64,000 nt of DNA from Comamonas sp. KCTC 72670. Its GTDB lineage: Bacteria; Myxococcota; Myxococcia; Myxococcales; Myxococcaceae. Made by a program: the position numbers and the translations under genes. A model generated the notes under the pieces. The model was not told the origin of the DNA. It ran no database searches and worked only from the letters and a program-made list of their open reading frames with translations. The stretch covers positions 563,071 to 627,070 of the forward strand of contig BNCN01000004.1 in assembly GCA_014656495.1 (NCBI GenBank), given 5' to 3'. This document shows positions 45,426 through 53,912 of this stretch, in pieces (positions within the stretch are counted from its first letter, which is position 1; every line of letters begins with the position of its first letter).

Positions 45426-46720
45426 AGGGGGCCGTCGTCCGCTTGCTGCTGCTGGTGGTGCTGCTGGCCATCATCAGCCGGGCGCAGGTGCTTCGCGCGG
45501 ACTCGGGCACGCCGGTGCTGCTGGCCGCGGGCGCGCTGCTCCTGTGCGGCCTGTTCGCGGGCAAGGTGGCCAAGGGCCTGGGGTTGCCTCGCCTCACCGG
45601 CTACCTGCTGGTGGGCGTGGCGGTGGGGCCTTACGCGCTGGGCTTCATCCCCAACGCGGGGGTGAAGGGGCTGGAGCTGGTGAAGGGGCTGGCGGTGAGC
45701 CTCATCGCCCTGGTGGCCGGCACGGAGCTGCGGCTGGGCCTCATCCGCCGCGTGGGCGCGCGGGTGGCGCTGCTGTGCGCGGCCGTGTGCGGCGCCACGT
45801 TCCTGGTGTGTTTCGGCGCCACCTTCGCGCTCAAGCCGGTCCTGCCGTTCCTGGCGGACATGACGATGCCGCAGGCCCTGGCGGTCAGCGCGCTGCTCTC
45901 CACGGTGGTGGTGTCGTTCTCGCCCACCGTCACCATCGCCATCGTCCAGGAGACGCGCGCGCGCGGCACCTTCACCGAGTTCCTGATGGCCCTGGTCATC
46001 ATCGGCGACCTGCTGGTGATGGTGGCCTTCGCGGTGGCCGCCGGCTTGACGAAGGCGAGCTTCGGCGGCGGCCTGGACGTGACGGGGCTGCTCGGCGGGG
46101 TGGGGTGGGAGCTGTTCGGTTCGGTGGTGGTGGGGATGGTGTTGGCGGTGGGAATGCTCGTCTACATGCGGGGGGTGAACCGCGAGCTGCCGCTGTTCCT
46201 GGTGGGCTTGTGCTTCGCGGCCGCGGAGGGGGGCACGCGCCTGCACCTGTCCCCCCTGCTGGTGTCGCTGGCGGCCGGGGCGCTCATCGCCAACCTGGAC
46301 GAGCATGCCGGCGAGCGCATCCACCACGCCATCCAGCAGGCGGGCCTGCCCGTGTTCGCGCTCTTCTTCGCCGCCGCGGGCGCGGGGTTGAAGCTGGACT
46401 CGCTGCTGACGGTCGGCCCCGCGGCGCTGCTGCTGGTGGCCCTGCGAGGCGCCGCCATCTGGTTCTCCTGCCGCCGCTTCGCCCCTGTCGATGACCCCCG
46501 GATGCGGCGCTACCTCTGGATGGGGCTCATCTCCCAGGCCGGCGTCACCTTTGGGCTGGCGGCGCTGGTGTCCAGGACGTTTCCGACCTTTGGTCCCCAG
46601 GTGGAAGTGCTCATCGTGGCCATGATCACCGCCCACGAACTGGTGGGGCCGGTGCTCACGAGGCGGGCCCTGGCCGCCTCCGGAGAGATCCGCACGGACG
46701 ACGTCCAGGGAACGGCATAG
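45422..46720 (+). CDS. Cation:proton antiporter (CPA2/KefB-like), second of two
   Basis: 432 residues, about 12 helices. Stronger family match than its neighbour: KGLGLPRLTGYLLVGVAVGPYALGF at the start, SLIALVAGTELRL, ALLSTVVVSFSPTVTIAIVQETRARG and ALVIIGDLLVMVAF with the expected aspartate. The C-terminal half continues LPVFALFFAAAGAGLKLDSL. No soluble ligand-binding domain. Its ATG overlaps the first antiporter's stop in ATGA. It is divergent enough from the first to be a separate function or partner rather than a recent duplicate. Confidence 0.88.
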   Translation: MKGAVVRLLLLVVLLAIISRAQVLRADSGTPVLLAAGALLLCGLFAGKVAKGLGLPRLTGYLLVGVAVGPYALGFIPNAGVKGLELVKGLAVSLIALVAGTELRLGLIRRVGARVALLCAAVCGATFLVCFGATFALKPVLPFLADMTMPQALAVSALLSTVVVSFSPTVTIAIVQETRARGTFTEFLMALVIIGDLLVMVAFAVAAGLTKASFGGGLDVTGLLGGVGWELFGSVVVGMVLAVGMLVYMRGVNRELPLFLVGLCFAAAEGGTRLHLSPLLVSLAAGALIANLDEHAGERIHHAIQQAGLPVFALFFAAAGAGLKLDSLLTVGPAALLLVALRGAAIWFSCRRFAPVDDPRMRRYLWMGLISQAGVTFGLAALVSRTFPTFGPQVEVLIVAMITAHELVGPVLTRRALAASGEIRTDDVQGTA

Positions 46721-46774
46721 GCTGTCAGGCATCCGACCTGGCGGAACCGTCACTCAGGAGGCACGGAGAACATC

Positions 46775-47386
46775 ATGGCCGCACCCATCCTCGAGGTGGA
46801 CATGGAGCACCCTTCGCCCCGCCACCTTCAGCGCGCGGTGGAGGTGTTAGAGCGCGGCGGCTTGCTGGCCTACCCGACGGACACGTACTTCGGGCTCGGC
46901 TGCGACCTGAGCTCCAAGAAGGGCATCGAGCGCCTCTACCAGCTCAAGGGCCGCGACAAGAAGAAGCCCTTGTCCTTCCTCTGCCCCGACCTGTCGGACG
47001 TGGCCCGTTACGCCCACGTGAGCAATTTCGCGTACCGGACGATGAAGGGCCTCACTCCGGGTGCGTTCACCTTCATCCTCGAAGCCACGCGCCTGGTGCC
47101 CGACTTGATGATGTCCAAGCAGAAGCAGGTCGGCATCCGGGTGCCTGACGCACCGCTGGTCCGGGAGCTGGCCCGCGCGCTCGGCCGCCCTCTGGTGACC
47201 ACCTCCGCCACCAATACGGAGGGTGAGCCCCTCACGGACGCAAAGGATATCAAGGCCGAGCTCGGTCACGGCCTGGATCTCATCCTCGACGGGGGTGTCA
47301 CCCTCAATGAGCCGTCGACGGTGATTTCACTCATCGGCGATTCACTTGAAATCCTACGCCAAGGCAAGGGTAGGCTGGAGGACTAG
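46775..47386 (+). CDS. L-threonylcarbamoyladenylate synthase (YrdC/Sua5)
   Basis: 203 residues. YrdC-domain enzyme that makes threonylcarbamoyl-AMP from threonine, bicarbonate and ATP for the t6A37 modification of tRNAs. Motifs are LLAYPTDTYFGLGCD near the start, YQLKGRDKKKPLSFLCPD (the KR-x-KP-S block binding substrate) and VTTSATNTEGEPL. No C-terminal Sua5 domain, so the short YrdC type. ATG with GGAG about 9 bp upstream. It is in line with but 54 bp from the antiporter genes. Confidence 0.92.
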   Translation: MAAPILEVDMEHPSPRHLQRAVEVLERGGLLAYPTDTYFGLGCDLSSKKGIERLYQLKGRDKKKPLSFLCPDLSDVARYAHVSNFAYRTMKGLTPGAFTFILEATRLVPDLMMSKQKQVGIRVPDAPLVRELARALGRPLVTTSATNTEGEPLTDAKDIKAELGHGLDLILDGGVTLNEPSTVISLIGDSLEILRQGKGRLED

Positions 47387-47408
47387 AACCCGAGAATAGG
47401 GGGATTTC

Positions 47409-48389
47409 TTGGCACAGGGGGGAACACGGCCGAGCTCCGTGGATGTACCGGAGCAGGTCCCAGGGCTGCTCACGTTGTTACTGTTGCTACTGTTTCGGCC
47501 GGTGGACCTGCATTACCGGCTCCGGGCGGCGGGCATCACTTTGCCGGGCGCCCGGCTGGCGACGCTGAATCACGCCGCTTCCAAGGGCCACCGGGCCACG
47601 GCGCTCTATGTCCGGCGCATGCTGCTGCTCCTGCTCGTGGCGGCGCCGGTGGCCACGGAGTTGCTGGGGTTGGCGCTGATGAGCGCGGGCCTGCCGCTGG
47701 AGCGGGGCTGGGTGCTGTCGGCGTTGTTCTGCTCCGTCGCGGGCCTGCTGGTGGCGCAGGTGCTCGGCTTGTCCGCGGGGGTGCTGCTCGGCTCGCTGTC
47801 GGGGCTGGCCACGTTGCTGGGTCTGCACGCCACGAAGGCGGACGCGTTCGGGCCCAGCCTGAGCGGGGCGGCCGGCGTGGTGGTGGGCATGTGCCTGGGC
47901 GCGGTGGTGGGCCTGGCGTGTGGAAGCATCACCGGCATCTCCATTGGCCGGGGCCCCACGGTGGCCCGGGTGCAGATGGCGGCCATCGTCACCGGCTTGA
48001 TGCCCATGGTGGTCTGGAGCGGGACGACGAACGCCTCCTACGCGGGCGCGGTGGCGGCCAGCGCGCTGGTGGCCTTCCTCATCAGCGCGTTCCGCCTGCC
48101 GCTGTACGCGGTGGAGGTGCTCGCCTCGGCGCTGGCGTACGCGGTGGAGCGCTGGACGGGGCGGCCGACGCTGGGCTGGGTGCCGGTGCGCCACCACAAC
48201 CTGAGCTACCTGCCGCATCCCTTCCTGGGACGGCACCTGGCGCTGGCGGTGCGCTCTCGCCCCGCGGAGGTGCTGGCGGTCGCGGATGCCTGCCTGCGCT
48301 CCCCGGGAAACATCGTGGTGGGCTGGCCCTGGGTGGTCCAGGCGCTGGAGTCGGCGCCGTCCGAGGGGGCAGGGGAGCCGCGCGCCTGA
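47409..48389 (+). CDS. Polytopic membrane protein of unknown function
   Basis: 326 residues from a TTG at 47409, with GGGGG upstream. I do not recognise the family. An N-terminal segment (LLTLLLLLLFRPVDLHYRL) is followed by a soluble stretch with NHAASKGHRATALYVRR, five or six transmembrane segments rich in Gly/Ala (about 75-235), and a C-terminal cytosolic part with RHHNLSYLPHPFLGRHLALAV and VADACLRSPGNIVV. The gene starts 22 bp after the YrdC gene, so they may be co-transcribed. Confidence 0.7.
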   Translation: MAQGGTRPSSVDVPEQVPGLLTLLLLLLFRPVDLHYRLRAAGITLPGARLATLNHAASKGHRATALYVRRMLLLLLVAAPVATELLGLALMSAGLPLERGWVLSALFCSVAGLLVAQVLGLSAGVLLGSLSGLATLLGLHATKADAFGPSLSGAAGVVVGMCLGAVVGLACGSITGISIGRGPTVARVQMAAIVTGLMPMVVWSGTTNASYAGAVAASALVAFLISAFRLPLYAVEVLASALAYAVERWTGRPTLGWVPVRHHNLSYLPHPFLGRHLALAVRSRPAEVLAVADACLRSPGNIVVGWPWVVQALESAPSEGAGEPRA

Positions 48390-48434
48390 GCCGCTGAATT
48401 GCCTCGCCGCGCGGCTCCGGTAGCCTGCGCGGCG

Positions 48435-49370
48435 ATGGAAGGAATGCTCGACGCGTTCATCGCCTTCGTCCGCGCGGAGCGCGGGTTGTCCGGCAAGACG
48501 GTGGACGCCTACGCCGCGGACATCAACGTGTACTTCGAGGACCTGCGCTCGCGCGGCGTCTCCGACGTGACGCAGGCGAAGCAGGAAGATGTGTCCGCGC
48601 ACATGGCCGCGCTGGGCAAGCGGGGGCTGGGCAAGCGCAGTCAGGCCCGGCACCTCGCGGCCCTGCGCGGCTTCCACCGCTTCCTCGTCGCCGAGCGCAT
48701 GGCGGACAAGGACCCGACGGAGGACCTGGACACGCCCCGCTCGGCGCGGAAGCTGCCCATCTTCCTGACGCTGGAGGAGGTGGAGCAGCTCCTGGCGGCC
48801 CCGGACGAGCGCACGGCCACGGGCATCCGCGACAAGGCCATGCTGGAGGTGCTGTACGCCACCGGCCTGCGCGTGAGCGAGCTGTGCGGCCTGGGCATCA
48901 ACGACGTGCAGCTCACGGCGGGCTACCTGGTGGCGAAGGGCAAGGGCGCCAAGGAGCGGCTCGTCCCGCTGGGCAGCGTGGCCATCGAGAAGGTCCAGGC
49001 GTACCTGGCCGAGGCCCGGCCCGCCGCGTTGGGCAAGCGCAAGTCGCAGGCGCTGTTCGTCACGCCTCGCGGCTCGGGCTTCACGCGGCAGGGCTTCTGG
49101 AAGCTGCTCAAGCGCTATGCGCTGAAGGCGGGCATCCTGAAGCCGCTGTCACCGCACAAGCTGCGGCACTCCTTCGCCACGCACCTGGTGGAGCGGGGCG
49201 CGGACCTGCGCGCCGTGCAGCAGATGCTGGGGCACGCGGACCTGGCGACGACGCAGATCTACACCCACGTCAACGCGGCCCGGCTGCGGTCCGTGTACGA
49301 CGAGTTCCACCCGCGCAGCGACGTCTTCGTCCCCAAGGCGAAGAAGAAGCGGGCGGTGGCCGCGCGGTGA
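48435..49370 (+). CDS. xerD: Tyrosine recombinase of the XerC/XerD type
   Basis: 311 residues, the usual Xer length. The N-terminal core-binding SAM-like domain (about 1-95) has YAADINVYFEDL. The catalytic domain holds R146 (TGLRVSE), a lysine in KGKGAKER, H241 and R244 (HKLRHSF), H267 (LGHADL) and the nucleophile Y276 (TTQIYTH). Xer recombinases resolve chromosome dimers at dif and can process plasmids. The ATG at 48435 fits the family start. It is closer to XerD than to phage integrases, but XerC cannot be excluded without a tree. No att-like site beside it. Confidence 0.9.
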   Translation: MEGMLDAFIAFVRAERGLSGKTVDAYAADINVYFEDLRSRGVSDVTQAKQEDVSAHMAALGKRGLGKRSQARHLAALRGFHRFLVAERMADKDPTEDLDTPRSARKLPIFLTLEEVEQLLAAPDERTATGIRDKAMLEVLYATGLRVSELCGLGINDVQLTAGYLVAKGKGAKERLVPLGSVAIEKVQAYLAEARPAALGKRKSQALFVTPRGSGFTRQGFWKLLKRYALKAGILKPLSPHKLRHSFATHLVERGADLRAVQQMLGHADLATTQIYTHVNAARLRSVYDEFHPRSDVFVPKAKKKRAVAAR

Positions 49371-49394
49371 AGGCGCGGCCCCGGCCGCGAGGGC

Positions 49395-50567
49395 TCAGCC
49401 GCCCAGGTTGTGGACGGGGAGGCCAAACGGGTCCGTGTGGGCCCGCCGGGGCTCGCTGCCCGGCAGGGGCGCCACGCGAATCAGCCCACAGGCCATGAGC
49501 CGGTGCACCGAGCGCGACGCCGCCAGCTCGCCCATGGCCGCCGTGCGCAGCGCCTGCCGGATGCTCCGGCTGCCGCGCAGCTTCGAGTACAGGTAGAGGT
49601 CATCCGCCGTCAGGTCGGGCGGGGTGGGGCGCGGAATCGGCTCGAAGACGAGGCGGCCGTCCAGGGCGAAGAGCTCGTCGCTGAGGGCCAGCGTCAGGCG
49701 AATCTCCGCCTCGCGGTACAGCGCGTGGGCTTCGGGCACGGGGCCCCGCTCCAGCACCTGCGCGGCCAGGGCCACGGCGTGGTCGTACTTCCCGGCCTCC
49801 AGGAAGCCCTTCACCAGGGTGAGGAGTTCGGCCAGCTCGGCGGCCTCACCCAGCTTGGGGCCGCCCGCCTTGCGCGGCGCCAGGGCACCCCGGCGGTAGA
49901 GGTGGAGCACCCAGCGCGCGGCGAACAGCGGGGCCTCCCGGGCGCTGGCCAGCATCTCGCCCAGCGTGGCGCCGCTCGCCGCGAGGTCCAGCAGGACGTC
50001 CTCCTCCTCGGAGTACGTCTCCACGGCGAACTCTCGGAAGACGCGGAACGTCATGTCCATGCGCGGGAAGATGTCGCGGAACATCGTCCACTCGCGCTGG
50101 CGCGTCACCGCGTCGCGGTGGAGCGTCGACAGGGACAGCTTGAGCCCCACCGCCCGGCCCGCGGGCGGCAAGCCAGGGGTGAACTCCACCTCGCCCGACT
50201 CCCAGGCGTAGCAGTCGAAGAGGGACTCGCGCGCCTTGTGCTCCAGCGCCTCGATGAGGCGGGGCAGCTCCACGAAGCAGCGCTGCACCAGGAAGGTGCC
50301 GTAGGGCATGCCCGCGCCCTCGGCCGCCTCGAAGGCCGCCGCGGCGCGGGGCGCGTCCAGGATGCGGAGGTTCACCAGGACCTGGGCCAGGTGCTCCCGT
50401 GGGTCATTCGAACTCTCGCCCACCAGGTAGCCGTCCTTCACGTGGAAGCATCGCCGGACCGCGCCGCGTTCCACCCGCAGCACCCCTTCGACACCGGGGG
50501 CGCTGAACAGCGGTGGCACCACCATCTGCAGCCGGTAGCTGGCGAGACTTCCGTTGAAAGGCTCCAT
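49395..50567 (-). CDS. DUF4388 domain protein
   Basis: 390 residues. The N-terminal LASYRLQMVVPPLFSAPGVEGVLRV, with GAVRRCFHVKDGYLVGESSNDP, matches the DUF4388 pattern of small-response-regulator-like proteins common in myxobacteria and other deltaproteobacteria. A second similar block follows around 100-180 (LFDCYAWESGEVEFTPG), then an alpha-helical region that includes a TPR-like segment, VKGFLEAGKYDHAVALAAQVLERGPVPEAH. No catalytic motif. The ATG at 50567 has GGAGG 13 bp upstream. Function unknown; such proteins often have roles in gliding or signalling. Confidence 0.78.
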   Translation of the reverse strand: MEPFNGSLASYRLQMVVPPLFSAPGVEGVLRVERGAVRRCFHVKDGYLVGESSNDPREHLAQVLVNLRILDAPRAAAAFEAAEGAGMPYGTFLVQRCFVELPRLIEALEHKARESLFDCYAWESGEVEFTPGLPPAGRAVGLKLSLSTLHRDAVTRQREWTMFRDIFPRMDMTFRVFREFAVETYSEEEDVLLDLAASGATLGEMLASAREAPLFAARWVLHLYRRGALAPRKAGGPKLGEAAELAELLTLVKGFLEAGKYDHAVALAAQVLERGPVPEAHALYREAEIRLTLALSDELFALDGRLVFEPIPRPTPPDLTADDLYLYSKLRGSRSIRQALRTAAMGELAASRSVHRLMACGLIRVAPLPGSEPRRAHTDPFGLPVHNLGG

Positions 50568-50830
50568 GCAGGTGCGTCCTCCAAGATGGGTTTCCCGCGT
50601 GTGGAAACCCCAGGGTACCGGCGCACCCGGATGTGATTCAATTGCAAGTGCCTGGATTTGCTCGGGATTTCCTGGCGGAGCGCAAAGTTCCAGGGAGAGT
50701 CCGCCTTGACTTCCAGAACCGGACGGAGGCCCTGCGGGGTCAACGGACGGTTGCAGGGCCGCGTCGGGTGTGCGAACCACCCGCGTCAGGTAGCAGACCC
50801 TCGATTTCAGAGTTCAGGTTCGAAACCGAT

Positions 50831-51877
50831 ATGCGGATTCTCTCAGGAGTGCAGTCGTCCGGCAGGCTGCACCTCGGCAACTACTACGGTGCGCTTCGCC
50901 AGTTCGTGCAGCTCCAGGACGAGGGCGAAAGCTACTACTTCATCGCCAACCTCCACGCGCTCACCACCGTGAGGGATCCGAAGGCGGCGCTGGACCTGAC
51001 GCGCGAGGCCGCGATGGCCTACCTGGCGCTGGGGCTGGACCCGAAGAAGGCCGTCCTGTTCCGCCAGAGCGATGTCCGCGAGGTCCTGGAGCTCTACTGG
51101 ATTCTCGGCTCGGTGACGCCGCATGCGCACCTGGAGCGGGCCCACAGCTACAAGGACAAGGTGGCCAAGGGCATCAGCCCGGACTTCGGCCTCTTCGCGT
51201 ACCCGGTGCTGATGGCCGCGGACATCCTGCTCTACAGCGCGGACTTCGTCCCGGTGGGCAAGGACCAGATTCAACACATCGAGTTCGCGCGCGACTGGGC
51301 GGTGAAGTTCAACACCCAGTACGTCCCGGGCTACGACCCGGCGGACCCGGAAGGGAAGGAGCGGGGGCACTCGCCCGGCATCCTGAAGCTGCCGGCGGCG
51401 CGCATCCAGGAGTCCACCCAGACGGTGCCCGGCGTCGACGGACAGAAGATGTCCAAGTCCTACGGGAACACCATCGAGCTGTTCGGGGACGAGAAGGAAA
51501 TCAAGAAGCGCATCATGTCCATCAAGACGGACTCGACGCCGGTGGACGCGCCCAAGCCGGTGCCCCAGCAGCCGGCGACGACGCCGGGCCTCGTGAGCGA
51601 TGCGCCGCTGTACGACTTGCTGAAGCTGATGCTGCCCGAGTCCGACTTCGCCGAGGTGGACGCCACCTGGAGGGCGGGTGGGAAGGGCTACGGCGACTAC
51701 AAGAAGAAGCTCCTGGAGGCCTATCATGCGACCTTTGGCCCGGCCCGTCAGCGGTACGCCGAGCTGGCGGCCGACCCGGGCGAGGTGGAGCGCATCCTCC
51801 AGGACGGCGCAGACCGGGCCCGCGCCGAGGCGTCCCGCCTCATGACGCAGGTCCGCAAGGCCGTGGGAATCCCCTGA
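50831..51877 (+). CDS. trpS: Tryptophanyl-tRNA synthetase
   Basis: 348 residues, the normal bacterial TrpRS length. Class I signature motifs are HLGN at 14-17 (HIGH) and KMSKS at 206-210. The tryptophan and ATP pocket stretches are FRQSDVRE and AYPVLMAADILLY. Charges tRNA-Trp. The ATG at 50831 is where homology starts; no strong ribosome site is visible. The 263-bp upstream region, shared with the divergent DUF4388 gene, shows no leader peptide or T-box. Confidence 0.96.
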   Translation: MRILSGVQSSGRLHLGNYYGALRQFVQLQDEGESYYFIANLHALTTVRDPKAALDLTREAAMAYLALGLDPKKAVLFRQSDVREVLELYWILGSVTPHAHLERAHSYKDKVAKGISPDFGLFAYPVLMAADILLYSADFVPVGKDQIQHIEFARDWAVKFNTQYVPGYDPADPEGKERGHSPGILKLPAARIQESTQTVPGVDGQKMSKSYGNTIELFGDEKEIKKRIMSIKTDSTPVDAPKPVPQQPATTPGLVSDAPLYDLLKLMLPESDFAEVDATWRAGGKGYGDYKKKLLEAYHATFGPARQRYAELAADPGEVERILQDGADRARAEASRLMTQVRKAVGIP

Positions 51878-51934
51878 GTCGGGAGGCCTGAACGGGCTTT
51901 CACTGCCGATTGTTTGACCCACCTAGGGGGCACT

Positions 51935-52016
51935 GGTATGGGTGTGTGTCCTCCAGGCTCGTGCCCACTGCCTAAGAAAGTCGGGCCCTTACGCGACACC
52001 GCGACCCACCCATACC
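51935..52016. repeat. Long-range inverted repeat between trpS and scpA
   Basis: GGTATGGGTG (51935-51944) and CACCCATACC (52007-52016) are perfect 10-bp inverted repeats separated by 62 bases. They lie after trpS and just before the scpA start. Could form a leader structure; no function can be assigned. Confidence 0.4.
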
Positions 52017-52039
52017 GTTGACGCCATCCAGGACATCCG

Positions 52040-52912
52040 GTGAGTGAGGAACGTCGCTCGCCGGCCGATGAGGCCCTTCGTGAAGGGGAGTTGCCGCGGA
52101 GTCCGAGCGACAACTTCCGCATCGCGCTGCCCAATTTCGAAGGTCCGCTGGACCTGCTGCTCCATCTCATCAAGGAGCATCGGGTCGACATCTTCGACAT
52201 TCCGCTGGCGCTGATCACGGAGAAGTACCTCGAGCACCTGGACCGGATGCGGGAGATCAACCTCGACATCGCCGGGGAGTTCCTGGTGATGGCCTCCACG
52301 CTGGCGCACCTGAAGAGCCGCATGCTCCTGCCCCGTCAGGACGCCGTCGCGGCGCAGGAGGCAGGGGAGGTCCTCTCCGCCGTCGCCGAGGAGGCCGAGG
52401 ACCCCCGCGCGGAGCTGGTGCGGCGCCTGCTCGAGTACCAGAAGTACAAGGACGCCTCGGAGCAGCTCGCCACGCAGGACCTGCTCGGCCGCGACGTCTT
52501 CACCCGCAACGTGCCGGTGGAGGCGGTGCCCATCCCGGATGATGAGGTGGGGCTCCAGGAGTTCAGCGTCCTCAAGCTGGTGGAGGCGCTTGACCGGGTG
52601 CTGGAGCGGTTGCAGCCCAAACTACAGCACGAGGTGGTCCGGGAGCGCGTGACGCTGTCCGAAGCCATCCTCCGCGTAGTAGAGCGCCTGCGCCCGCATG
52701 GACAGGTGCTCTTCGAGAGCCTGTTCACGGAAGAGGAAACCCCGTCGCGACAGGAGGTGGTCATCACCTTCCTGGCCATCCTGGAGATGGTGAAGCGGCG
52801 GCTCATCCGGGTGGTGCAGGACGAGCCGCTGGGGCCCATCCTGCTTTTGCCCAATGGGGACGCGTTGGAGAAGCTGGCCCCCACGGAGGTCGACGACAGT
52901 GACTACCGGTAG
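52040..52912 (+). CDS. scpA: Segregation and condensation protein A
   Basis: 290 residues from a GTG (MSEERRSP). The kleisin subunit of the bacterial condensin (SMC-ScpAB). Characteristic segments are LPNFEGPLDLLLHLIKEHRVD at the start, LALITEKYLEHLDRM, ASTLAHLKSRMLLP, and a C-terminal winged-helix part with EVVITFLAILEMVKRRLI. It bridges SMC heads for chromosome organisation and segregation. It overlaps scpB by 14 bp. The N-terminal 20 residues are an extra charged segment. Confidence 0.95.
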   Translation: MSEERRSPADEALREGELPRSPSDNFRIALPNFEGPLDLLLHLIKEHRVDIFDIPLALITEKYLEHLDRMREINLDIAGEFLVMASTLAHLKSRMLLPRQDAVAAQEAGEVLSAVAEEAEDPRAELVRRLLEYQKYKDASEQLATQDLLGRDVFTRNVPVEAVPIPDDEVGLQEFSVLKLVEALDRVLERLQPKLQHEVVRERVTLSEAILRVVERLRPHGQVLFESLFTEEETPSRQEVVITFLAILEMVKRRLIRVVQDEPLGPILLLPNGDALEKLAPTEVDDSDYR

Positions 52913-53888
52913 CAACGGACCGCAGGACGAAACTCCCGAACCGGGCACGCCCGGCGGCCCCGGCCCGTTCTCCGAAGAGGAAATCGCCGCCGTCACGGGT
53001 CCCGGCCCCGCGGACGAGCTGGACGAACTGGAGGCCGCATCCATCGAAGAGGACTCGGATGACGCACCTCCGGATTTGGAGACGTCGTTCGAGAAGCTCG
53101 TCTCCAAGAGCCGCAAGCTGTCCACGGACCGCATCCGCACCGTCATCGAGAGCGTGCTCTTCGTGTCGGAGCGGCCGCTGTCCGTGGAGGAGCTGTACAT
53201 GGCCACCGGCATCGAGCGGGAGCTCATCGCCGAGGCCCTCAACCAGCTCTCCGGCATCCACCGCGACGGCATCAGCGGCATCGTGCTGTACGAGGTGGCG
53301 GGGGGCTGGCAGTTCCGGACGGATCCGCATTCGGCGGAGTACGTCCGGCGCTACCTGCGCGTGAAGCCGCAGCGCCTCACCCGCGCGGCGGTGGAGACGT
53401 TGGCCATCATCGCGTACCGCCAGCCGGTGACACGCCCGGAGATTGAAGACATCCGCGGCGTGGATTGTGGCGCGGTCATCAAGGCCCTGATGGACCGCAA
53501 GCTGGTGAAGATCCTGGGCAAGCGCGAAGAGGTGGGGCGGCCCATCCTCTATGGCACCGCGCGCGAGTTCCTGGAGTTCTTCGCCCTGAAGGACCTCTCG
53601 GCCCTGCCGACGCTGCGTGAGTTCCACGAGCTGACGCAGGAGCACCGGGAGATCGTCGAGAAGGAAGAGAAGCCGGCACCGACGGCATCGGGCACGGTGG
53701 AAGCCCTGTCGGACCCTGCTTTCACGAAGCGGATGGAGAAGAGCGCGGCGGCCAGTGAGGCCGCGCTGGAGGACCTGGAGGAGGCCATGGCGGCCGCGGA
53801 CCGGACACAGAAGGTCAGCTCCAGCGTCCTGGACACGACGCCCCCGAAACCCGAGACGGGTGATACGACGGGGCCCAAGCCCGAGTGA
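52899..53888 (+). CDS. scpB: Segregation and condensation protein B
   Basis: 329 residues from a GTG overlapping the scpA end. The conserved winged-helix core lies at about 80-235: VIESVLFVSERPLSVEEL, RLTRAAVETLAIIAYRQPVTRPEIEDIRGVD and GRPILYGTAREFLEFFAL, as in all ScpB. Unlike typical ScpB of about 200 residues, it has a 75-residue acidic/proline N-terminal extension and a 95-residue Ala/Glu-rich C-terminal tail. It works with ScpA and SMC. Followed after 24 bp by the pseudouridine synthase gene, a common order. Confidence 0.94.
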   Translation: MTTGSNGPQDETPEPGTPGGPGPFSEEEIAAVTGPGPADELDELEAASIEEDSDDAPPDLETSFEKLVSKSRKLSTDRIRTVIESVLFVSERPLSVEELYMATGIERELIAEALNQLSGIHRDGISGIVLYEVAGGWQFRTDPHSAEYVRRYLRVKPQRLTRAAVETLAIIAYRQPVTRPEIEDIRGVDCGAVIKALMDRKLVKILGKREEVGRPILYGTAREFLEFFALKDLSALPTLREFHELTQEHREIVEKEEKPAPTASGTVEALSDPAFTKRMEKSAAASEAALEDLEEAMAAADRTQKVSSSVLDTTPPKPETGDTTGPKPE

Positions 53889-53912
53889 CGGGCAGCATGG
53901 AAGAAGGATGGT

